Assembly (NCBI GenBank): GCA_001898965.1
Contig: MKVW01000009.1
Span: 1,210,964-1,274,963 of the forward strand
Reading direction: 5' to 3'
DNA from: Rhizobiales bacterium 62-17
GTDB taxonomy: Bacteria; Pseudomonadota; Alphaproteobacteria; Rhizobiales; Beijerinckiaceae
Length of the DNA stretch: 64,000 bases
Both the position numbers and the translations under genes were made by a program. The stretch's first letter is position 1, and the number at the start of each line of letters is the position of its first letter. Under the pieces are notes generated by a model. The model was not told the origin of the DNA. It saw only the letters and a list, made by a program, of their open reading frames with translations, and searched no databases. Shown here in pieces: positions 57,700 through 64,000 of the stretch.

Positions 57700-59034
57700 A
57701 TGATTGAACCTCATGCCCTCGATATCCCGACCGCCGACGACATTCGCGGTCTCGTGCGCCCCGATCATGTGCATCGGCGCGCCTATGCCGATCCCGCCGT
57801 GTTTCAATTGGAACAGGAGCGCATCTTTGGCCGGCTCTGGATCTATGTCGCCCATGAAAGCCAGGTGAAGAAGCCGGGCGATTTCGTGCGCACGCGGCTC
57901 GGCGGCCACGAAGTTCTGGTGACACGCGGCGAGGATGAAAAGATCAATGTCTTGATCAACCGCTGTCCGCATCGCGGCGCGCGGCTCTGCATGGTCGATC
58001 AAGGCACGAGCCGGCTGTTCAGCTGCCCTTATCATGCCTGGGTGTTCAAGCCCGATGGCTCCCTCTCGTCGGTACCGCACCGCCAGAGTTATCCTGCAAG
58101 CTTCGATCTGAACGATCCTATTAATCACATGCAGCGGATCAAGCAGATCCAGACCTATCGCGGTTTCATCTTCGCCACGCTGAATGAAAACCCCGCGCCT
58201 TTGCTCAATCATCTCGGCGCGATGACTGAGGTGATCGACAATCTCGTCGATCGCGCGCCCGATGGCGAAGTGGAAATGGGTGAGTCCTATTTCTCGGTGG
58301 AATATCGCGGCAATTGGAAGCTGCATATGGAAAATGCCGCCGACATTTTCCACCCGAGCTTCGTTCATGCCTCCTCGGTGATGCCGGCGCGCAAGGCGCC
58401 CGCCAATGCCTCGATCCTCGATCAGGATCAGACGCGCGAAATGCTGCTCGCCAACGGCTTCGGCTTCAAGGAATGGGAAGGCATTCAGCTCAACGGCCTG
58501 CCGGGCGGCCATGCCTATATGACCAATATCTATTCCAACGGCGTGCTGGTGCAGAAGGAAGCCGATACTATTGCGACGCAATATCGGGCGGCCCTCGTCG
58601 CCAAGGTCGGCGAGGAGCGTACGGCTGAGATTCTCGGCATGAACCGCTTCAACAACATCGTCTATCCCAATCTCATCATCAACGCGCAGTATCAGCAGAT
58701 GCGGGTGGCGACGCCGATCGCCGTCGATCGCACATTGGTGCGCATCTATTGCTTCCGCCTCAAGGGCGCGCCGGACGAAATGTTCCACCGCTCGGTGCGC
58801 TTCCTGACGACATTAGGCTCGCCGGCCTCGATGATCTTCTCCGATGACATCGAAATGCTCGAGCGCTGCCAGCAGGGCCTGTCGAAGGACGAAGGCCCCT
58901 GGGTCGATTTCTCCCGCGGCTTCGACAGCGATCGCCGCGATGCCAATGGCATGCTTTCGGGCGCGGCAAGCGAAATGCCGATGCGCGTCCAATTCCAGGC
59001 ATGGCTCAACTATCTGACCGCCGAGGCTGCCTGA
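57700..59034 (+). CDS. Rieske ring-hydroxylating oxygenase alpha subunit
   Basis: 444 residues from the ATG at 57700, eight bases after the dehydratase stop. Rieske cluster ligands C89-x-H91-x17-C109-x2-H112 (CPHRGARLC ... SCPYHAW) are intact. Mononuclear iron site: NWKLHMENAADIFHPSFVHA with H218 and H223 and bridging-type D215. This is the family that adds O2 across aromatic rings of benzoate, phthalate or biphenyl-type substrates, or demethylates/deaminates them. Stop overlaps the beta-subunit ATG. No ferredoxin or reductase gene is adjacent. Confidence 0.93.
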   Translation: MIEPHALDIPTADDIRGLVRPDHVHRRAYADPAVFQLEQERIFGRLWIYVAHESQVKKPGDFVRTRLGGHEVLVTRGEDEKINVLINRCPHRGARLCMVDQGTSRLFSCPYHAWVFKPDGSLSSVPHRQSYPASFDLNDPINHMQRIKQIQTYRGFIFATLNENPAPLLNHLGAMTEVIDNLVDRAPDGEVEMGESYFSVEYRGNWKLHMENAADIFHPSFVHASSVMPARKAPANASILDQDQTREMLLANGFGFKEWEGIQLNGLPGGHAYMTNIYSNGVLVQKEADTIATQYRAALVAKVGEERTAEILGMNRFNNIVYPNLIINAQYQQMRVATPIAVDRTLVRIYCFRLKGAPDEMFHRSVRFLTTLGSPASMIFSDDIEMLERCQQGLSKDEGPWVDFSRGFDSDRRDANGMLSGAASEMPMRVQFQAWLNYLTAEAA

Positions 59035-59525
59035 TGCTCGACCCGACGACCCAAAGACAGATCGAGCTCTTTTTGTTCGAGGAGGCTCGTCTCCTCGACA
59101 GCGGCGATTTTCAAGGCTGGCTGAAACTCTATGAACCGCAGGGCATTTATTGGATGCCAAGCAAGCCAGGCCAGACCGATCCGCTCAACGTCGCCTCGAT
59201 CATCTACGAGGATCACGGCATCCTGTCGATCCGTGTTCAGCGGCTTCTGGAAGAGCGCGCCTTGGTGCTGACGCCGATGCCGCGCACCACCCACGTGGTC
59301 GGCAATATCGAAGCCGAACCGGCGGGGCAGGAGGCGGGTGAAGCGGCCTTCAAGGTCGGCGCCACCTTCATCTGCATCGTCCATCAAGGCGACAAACAGA
59401 CGCTCTATTCAGGCCGCCATTCCTATGATCTGGTTCGCTCGGGCGAGGCGTTTCGAATCAAGATGAAGCGGGTTGCCTTGATGAACAGCGACGCCACGCA
59501 TGCACCGATGACGATCCCGTTATAG
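59034..59525 (+). CDS. ring-hydroxylating oxygenase beta subunit
   Basis: 163 residues from the ATG at 59034 (TGATG overlap with the alpha subunit). SnoaL/NTF2-like cone fold: QIELFLFEEARLLDSGDFQG, WLKLYEPQGIYWMP and HGILSIRVQRLLEERALV fit the family. Structural subunit of the alpha3beta3 oxygenase. No catalytic metal of its own. Confidence 0.9.
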   Translation: MLDPTTQRQIELFLFEEARLLDSGDFQGWLKLYEPQGIYWMPSKPGQTDPLNVASIIYEDHGILSIRVQRLLEERALVLTPMPRTTHVVGNIEAEPAGQEAGEAAFKVGATFICIVHQGDKQTLYSGRHSYDLVRSGEAFRIKMKRVALMNSDATHAPMTIPL

Positions 59526-59552
59526 GGATGCCCATGAGGGACGAAGGAGAGC

Positions 59553-60128
59553 ATGGTTCAGGTCAAGAAGAAGGAAATCCGGCAGGCTATCCTGGATAGC
59601 GCCTATGACCTCTTCTCTGAGCGCGGCTATCACAGCACCACCCTGCAAGAGATCGCTGATCGGACGGGGATCGGCGTCAGCAGCGTCTATTCCTATTTTC
59701 CTTCTAAAATCGATTTGCTCTATGCGGTCCTGGTGCCCTGGTACAAGGAGGCTTTCGAGCGGCTCGAAAAGCGTGTCGGCAAGCAGAAAGACAATCGCGA
59801 GAAGCTGCGCACCATCATGCTGGGTGTGTGGCGCGATATGCCCGAGGAGAATGTCGGCCTCGTCAACAGCCTGATGGAGGCCCTGGCCTCGGCCGACCCG
59901 AAGAAACCCAAGCCGGCTCCGCTGCTGAAATGGACCGAAGACCGTTTGATGGAGATGCTGAAGGGCGTTCTGCCGGACAATGGCTTCGACTATGACGTGC
60001 TGCCGAACCTGTTCATGATGGCCAACGACGGTTTCGTCATTAACCGCCGCCTCAACGACCTGCGCGACATCGAGCGCCTGTGCAACGCCATGTGCGACAT
60101 CATTCTGGGGCCGGCCGCGAAGAGCTGA
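59553..60128 (+). CDS. TetR family transcriptional regulator
   Basis: 191 residues. N-terminal helix-turn-helix: AILDSAYDLFSERGYHSTTL, QEIADRTGIGVSSVYSYFPS, then a divergent helical ligand domain. Strong ribosome site (GAAGGAGAGC). As the last gene of the VOC/dehydratase/oxygenase operon it probably represses its own operon in the absence of substrate, and perhaps the divergent TRAP operon too, through the dyads at 55742-56068. Confidence 0.92.
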   Translation: MVQVKKKEIRQAILDSAYDLFSERGYHSTTLQEIADRTGIGVSSVYSYFPSKIDLLYAVLVPWYKEAFERLEKRVGKQKDNREKLRTIMLGVWRDMPEENVGLVNSLMEALASADPKKPKPAPLLKWTEDRLMEMLKGVLPDNGFDYDVLPNLFMMANDGFVINRRLNDLRDIERLCNAMCDIILGPAAKS

Positions 60129-60150
60129 GTTGCTGCCCGTCTCGGTGCCG

Positions 60151-60182
60151 TTCCCGACGCGCCCAAAGGGCGCGAGCGGGAA
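60151..60182. terminator. GC-rich hairpin between convergent genes
   Basis: TTCCCG and GCGCCC pair with GGGCGC and CGGGAA around an AAA loop: a long, slightly bulged stem. It lies between the tetR gene and the convergent desaturase gene. No T-tract is visible, so it may be a repeat-derived transcript end structure. Confidence 0.45.
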
Positions 60183-60196
60183 TGACCGAAGGAGTC

Positions 60197-61222
60197 TCAG
60201 ATGGCTTGCGTTGCGATGGCGCGGCGCGCCTCGCCAAACGAGATCAGTTGCCGCGTCCGTTCATCCCACAGCGTCTTGCGCACGCATTTCAGGCTTTGCA
60301 GCAAGGTAATACGATGAACCGCGATGAGCTGCGGGTGGTCGCGCAGGACATTGGGCAAGCGATAGAACGGAATTTTGCTGCTGAGGTGGTGAACGTGGTG
60401 GATGCCGATATTGGCGGTGAACCAGCGCAGAACGCCCGGCAGATCATAGTGAGAGCTGCCGTGCAGCGCCGCCTCGTGAAAGCTCCAGGCTTCGTCGCGT
60501 GCCCAGAACGTGTCCTCGAACTGGTGCTGGATATAAAACAGCCAGACGCCGACGGACGCGGCGAGAATCACGATCGGCATGTGCACCAGCAGGAATGGCC
60601 CGATGCCCACGAGCCAGATCAGCGTTCCCGCGAGCGCGGCGATCGCAAGATTCGTCCCCATCGTGCTGAGCCAGGGCCGCCATCCCCCGCGCATCATGCC
60701 CTTGGGCAGGCGATGCTGCAGAATGAACAGATAGGCCGGACCAAGGCCGAACATGACGAGCGGATGCCGGTACAAGCGATAGAGGGTGCGCCGCCATCTC
60801 GGCAGGCTGTAGAATTCGCGCACCGTCAGCGTGTCGATGTCGCCGATGCCGCGATGATCGAGATTGCCGGCATTGGCGTGATGGGTGGAATGCGTGGAGC
60901 GCCAGAAGCCGTAAGGGGTCAAAGTCATGACGCCGATGGTCCGGCCGATCCAGTCGTTCGCCGAACGGTTGCGGAAATAGGCGCCATGGCTGCAATCGTG
61001 CTGGATCATGAACAAGCGGACGAGGAAACCGGCGGCTGGCACCGCGAGGAGCAGGGCGATCCACCAATAGCCAAGGGTATAGGCGGCCCAGGCCAAGGCC
61101 CAAAGCGCGGCCAGAGGCACGATCGTAATGCCAAGTTCTAGAATACTGCGGGCGTTGCTGGGGGTGCGATAGCGGGCAAAGAGACGTGCCAAGGCGCGTA
61201 TTTCGACAGGATTCTGAACCAT
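60197..61222 (-). CDS. membrane fatty-acid desaturase
   Basis: 341 residues from the ATG at 61222 (GAGGG upstream); 13 extra upstream codons are possible. The three His boxes of membrane di-iron desaturases are present: MIQHDCSHGAYF, RSTHSTHHANAG and ANIGIHHVHHLSS. About four membrane helices. It resembles the alphaproteobacterial 'omega-6/delta-type' desaturases that use O2 and an electron donor such as ferredoxin to unsaturate membrane lipids. Downstream of the SPFH gene on the same strand by about 100 bp. Confidence 0.9.
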   Translation of the reverse strand: MVQNPVEIRALARLFARYRTPSNARSILELGITIVPLAALWALAWAAYTLGYWWIALLLAVPAAGFLVRLFMIQHDCSHGAYFRNRSANDWIGRTIGVMTLTPYGFWRSTHSTHHANAGNLDHRGIGDIDTLTVREFYSLPRWRRTLYRLYRHPLVMFGLGPAYLFILQHRLPKGMMRGGWRPWLSTMGTNLAIAALAGTLIWLVGIGPFLLVHMPIVILAASVGVWLFYIQHQFEDTFWARDEAWSFHEAALHGSSHYDLPGVLRWFTANIGIHHVHHLSSKIPFYRLPNVLRDHPQLIAVHRITLLQSLKCVRKTLWDERTRQLISFGEARRAIATQAI

Positions 61223-61324
61223 TGACCCTCGTGACCCCAAACGGGCTTCGCGCCCCGGCACGAGATGTCGCGCGCCGCCGATGGGGAGGATATATGGCGT
61301 ACTGTCGCGCCTGCCGAGGCCGGC

Positions 61325-62251
61325 TTAATGCGTCAAACTGCCCGGCACGGCGGGAGGCGCCTCCACGGGGGAGGTCTGTTCCTGGGGGGCGGCCGGTCCG
61401 TTGGCTTTGATCACGGGCGCATCGCCTTGTCCCGCCAGCGCCAGAGCCACGGCGGGGTTCATGCTGTCGACCATCGACGAGGGCATGAGAATGGTGGCGC
61501 CCCGTTCCTTGGTGGTCTCGTAGATGATGTTCATGGCGCGCAGGTGTAGGGCGGCCGTCTGGCTGCCATAGGTCGTGGCGGCGGCGACGAATTGTTCGGC
61601 GATCTCGGCCTCTGCCGACGCCAGAATGACGCGCGCCTGTTTCTCGCGCTCGGCCTGCGCCTGCCGCGACATGGCATCCTGCAAGGCGACGGGAATGGCG
61701 ACGTCGCGGATTTCGACCGACTTCACGGAAATGCCCCAGTCGGCGGTCTTGCGGCCGATCTCGTCGCGCAACAGCGCATCGGCGGCCGTCCGCTCGGAAA
61801 GCAGCGCCGAGAGCATCGACGATCCAATCATTTCACGCAGCGATGTCTGCGCCACGCGATCGATGGCTTCGCGATAGTTGGTGATGTTCAACGCGGCGTT
61901 TTGCGCATCGTGGACGTACCAGAAGATGATGGCGTCCACATTGACAGGCACTGTATCCTTGGTGAGCGCCGCTTCGGCGCTGAAGGCGGTGGTCTGAATG
62001 CGTTCGTCGATCACCGCCACCACATTGTCGATGATCGGAATGATGGCGAACAGGCCGGGCCCCTTGACGCCATGCAATTTGCCGGCGCGCAGGATCACGA
62101 ACTTCTGCCAGGTGTTGGCCATCTTCAGCGCGAGCGCGATGATGATCGCGGCGATGATGAAGGCACCCGCCCAATAGGGATGGCCGCTGGCGCCCAAGGC
62201 GACGCCAATGGCGATGCAAGCCAAAGTGAGAAACAGGGTGATCGGGTTCAT
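61325..62251 (-). CDS. SPFH/stomatin-like membrane protein
   Basis: 308 residues from the ATG at 62251 (GGAAG upstream). N-terminal membrane segments TLFLTLACIAIGVALGASG and WAGAFIIAAIIIALALKMAN, then the SPFH/band-7 domain: GPGLFAIIPIIDNVVAVIDE, DAIIFWYVHDAQNAALNITN and the coiled region SRQAQAEREKQARVILASAE. Pro-rich tail. Such proteins form oligomeric rings in membrane microdomains; SPFH proteins often pair with NfeD, which is not seen here. Confidence 0.9.
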   Translation of the reverse strand: MNPITLFLTLACIAIGVALGASGHPYWAGAFIIAAIIIALALKMANTWQKFVILRAGKLHGVKGPGLFAIIPIIDNVVAVIDERIQTTAFSAEAALTKDTVPVNVDAIIFWYVHDAQNAALNITNYREAIDRVAQTSLREMIGSSMLSALLSERTAADALLRDEIGRKTADWGISVKSVEIRDVAIPVALQDAMSRQAQAEREKQARVILASAEAEIAEQFVAAATTYGSQTAALHLRAMNIIYETTKERGATILMPSSMVDSMNPAVALALAGQGDAPVIKANGPAAPQEQTSPVEAPPAVPGSLTH

Positions 62252-62484
62252 GGGGGAACTTCCGAACAAATCGGCCAGTCCCCAGTGCCAATATTATACC
62301 CGCTTCCAAGCGATGTCTAAGCCATGGTGTGTTAAATTAAGTTCATGATCGCAAAGGCTTTATGCGCAGCAGAAGGCTGCGTCAGCCCGGGCGATATTCC
62401 ATCTGGTGAAACGCGGCTGCGTCACCCCTTCATCGGGTCGGCAAAAGTGGGAGACATCAGCATCCTCTTTCATTGAAGAAGTCG

Positions 62485-63267
62485 ATGCTCAACTCCACCC
62501 AATCCTCTTTCCGCCGTCGTCTGCTGAACCGCGAATGCCTGGTCGGCAGCTTCATCAAGACGCCCACCAGCCACGCGATCGAGATCATCGGTGGCACCGG
62601 CTTCGATTTCGTCGTCATCGATCAGGAACATGCCCCCTTCGATCACGGCTCGACCGACGTGTCGCTCTTGGCGGCGCGCGCGGCGCAAACGGCCGGCGTG
62701 GTGCGCGTGCCGGTGCTCTCAGCCGATGCTATCCAGTCGGTGCTCGATTGCGGCGCCGTCGGCGTGCTGGCGCCGCATGTGGCGAGCGTCGCCCAGGCGC
62801 AAGCCTTGGTGTCGGCCTGCCGCTATCGTGGCGGCGCGCGCGGTTTCTCGGGCGTCACCCGGGCCGGTGGCTATGGCGGCAGCAAAATGTGGAATCTGGT
62901 CGATGCCGCCGATGCGAGCGTCGCGACCATCGCCATGATCGAGGATCCGGCGGCGCTCGATGTGATCGATGCCATCGTCGCGGTCGAAGGGCTCGATGCG
63001 GTGTTCATCGGCCGTGGCGATCTCACGGTGGCCTTCGGCGCGCCGACCCGCGATGCGCCGGTCATTCGCGATGCGGTCGATGCCATCATCGCGGCGGCCA
63101 AGAAGGTCGGCAAGCCGGTCTGCGTCATGGTCGACGGGGCCGAGGAAGCCGCTGATTTCGCCGCGCGCGGCGCCAGCGCTTTCATCGTGTCGTCCGATCA
63201 AGGTTTCCTGCGGAAGGCCGCGGCCCAGGCCCTGGCCGAAATGTCCGCCTTGAAAGTGGCGAGCTAG
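62485..63267 (+). CDS. HpcH/HpaI-family aldolase
   Basis: 260 residues from the ATG at 62485; GAAGAAG precedes it, and an upstream TTG at 62473 is less likely. Class II pyruvate aldolase motifs: LVGSFIKTPTSHAIEIIGGT, FVVIDQEHAPFDHGS (catalytic His region), GFSGVTRAGGYGG, AMIEDP and FIGRGDLTVAFG (metal Glu and Asp). The family cleaves 4-hydroxy-2-oxo acids to pyruvate (or related) and an aldehyde, a common last step in aromatic degradation. It is followed 13 bp later by the cupin-like gene. Confidence 0.9.
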   Translation: MLNSTQSSFRRRLLNRECLVGSFIKTPTSHAIEIIGGTGFDFVVIDQEHAPFDHGSTDVSLLAARAAQTAGVVRVPVLSADAIQSVLDCGAVGVLAPHVASVAQAQALVSACRYRGGARGFSGVTRAGGYGGSKMWNLVDAADASVATIAMIEDPAALDVIDAIVAVEGLDAVFIGRGDLTVAFGAPTRDAPVIRDAVDAIIAAAKKVGKPVCVMVDGAEEAADFAARGASAFIVSSDQGFLRKAAAQALAEMSALKVAS

Positions 63268-63280
63268 AGGGAGAGACGCC

Positions 63281-64000
63281 ATGGCTTTTCATGCCGATGA
63301 TCCACGCGCCAAATTGGCCCCGGCGGCGCCGGCGAAAGCCGCGCCGGTAACGGCCTTTGCCGGCGCCGATTACGCCCGTTTCTATTTCGAGCCGCCGCAG
63401 GACGATGAACCTTTGGTGCGCACCTGGTATGCGCGCGGCCAGAATTTCCTCGTCGCCTTCTCCGACGTGAAGGCCGGCGCCAAACTGGCGCGCTCCAACC
63501 ACCCCGATGAATATTGCGTCCTGCTGCCGGACGCAGCCACCGGCGCAAGCCTGTCGGCGCGCGGCGAAACGGTGCAATCGCCGGGCAATTCGATCGCCTT
63601 CATGCCGCCGGGCGATTCGGAAGTCGTCGCGGCGAACGACGGTCGCATCATCCGCATTTTCTCGACCGTTGCGCCCGATCTCGCGGCGCGTTGCAGCAAT
63701 GCTGCTTCCTATGCCAAGCCGCATGCCAACGTGGCGCTGTTGCAGCCCTGGCCTGAGCCGCGCGGCGGCTGGAAGATCCGGCGCTACAGCCTGGAGGTCA
63801 CAGGTGGCGAAGGCCGCTTCGGCCGCATCTTCCGCTGCACCAATCTGATGATCAACATGCTCGATCCCAGAGACGGTCCGCGCGACATCGCCAAACTCTC
63901 GCCGCATCACCACGACGATTTCGAGCAGGGCTCCTTGGTGATCGACGGCGCCTATATTCACGACATCCGCTGGCCGTGGACACCCGACATGCGCATCTGG
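63281..64000 (+). CDS. cupin-like hypothetical protein (partial)
   Basis: First 240 codons; the gene continues past the right edge. AGAGGGAGAGACGCC precedes the ATG. Possible cupin metal ligands are in KLSPHHHDDFEQGSLVIDGA (about 205-224). An earlier beta-rich half contains NHPDEYCVLLPDAATG. I recall similar proteins beside HpaI-type aldolases, but no function. Likely co-transcribed with the aldolase. Confidence 0.6.
   Translation, partial: MAFHADDPRAKLAPAAPAKAAPVTAFAGADYARFYFEPPQDDEPLVRTWYARGQNFLVAFSDVKAGAKLARSNHPDEYCVLLPDAATGASLSARGETVQSPGNSIAFMPPGDSEVVAANDGRIIRIFSTVAPDLAARCSNAASYAKPHANVALLQPWPEPRGGWKIRRYSLEVTGGEGRFGRIFRCTNLMINMLDPRDGPRDIAKLSPHHHDDFEQGSLVIDGAYIHDIRWPWTPDMRIW

Noticed and set aside
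1..64000. CRISPR arrays, insertion sequences, prophage genes, integrases
   Set aside because: No regularly spaced direct repeats, transposase or phage proteins were recognised; the repeats found are dispersed inverted units.

Overview
The window reads as a chromosomal segment of an alphaproteobacterium, most likely of the order Hyphomicrobiales (Rhizobiales). The signs are high GC, dense operons with ATGA/GTGA overlaps, many GTG and TTG starts, palindromic intergenic repeats of the kind common in this group, CtrA-type boxes (TTAA-N7-TTAA), and housekeeping genes (polA, hrpB, kup, a YgfZ/DTW/Tag/HD/NrtR-like run) whose proteins look alphaproteobacterial. I see no phage, insertion sequence or CRISPR array. 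The content is mostly metabolic.

Layout. 1-4472 (minus): the N-terminal part of a periplasmic binding protein, a ketopantoate-reductase-like enzyme, an ACMSD-like amidohydrolase and an unusual tandem alpha/beta hydrolase. 4716-9385 (plus): a coupled acyl-CoA dehydrogenase / DUF1839 / GH2 operon of unknown purpose. 9423-19454: housekeeping and ion transport (Kup, HrpB, a WecC-like UDP-sugar dehydrogenase, an FMN reductase, a small membrane protein, a Kef-type antiporter), bounded by palindromic repeats. 19459-27415: two sets of acyl-CoA and thiamine-diphosphate (ThDP) enzymes around an IclR regulator: minus-strand CoA-transferase, acyl-CoA dehydrogenase and ThDP enzyme, and plus-strand ThDP enzyme with an orphan Bug/TctC receptor. 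27420-31966 (minus): a conserved-looking housekeeping run. 32514-36860 (minus): UbiA prenyltransferase, DprE1-like oxidase and a GT-C-like membrane protein, consistent with making and using a polyprenyl-phosphate D-arabinofuranose donor. It is divergent from a Tat-exported two-subunit molybdenum aldehyde/isoquinoline-type oxidoreductase (37149-39873); two back-to-back CtrA-type boxes lie between them. 40094-46877 (minus): polA, a membrane protein and an ABC exporter. 47107: tRNA-Leu(CAG), followed by a stretch of small orphan genes and a methyltransferase.

49147-60128 is the most distinctive accessory region. On the minus strand a six-gene operon runs TRAP transporter (dctP, dctQ, dctM), then the FAD, 2Fe-2S and Mo subunits of a xanthine-dehydrogenase-family hydroxylase; from dctQ onward every junction overlaps. 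Divergent from it is a plus-strand operon of a VOC protein, a D-tartrate-dehydratase-like enolase-superfamily enzyme, both subunits of a Rieske ring-hydroxylating oxygenase, and a TetR regulator. The shared 415-bp intergenic region is full of dyad symmetries. Together these look like uptake and oxidation of one unidentified, probably aromatic or heterocyclic, acid. The window closes with a desaturase, an SPFH protein, an HpaI-type aldolase and a truncated cupin-like protein.

All function calls rest on motif recognition and remembered family knowledge; no database search was run.
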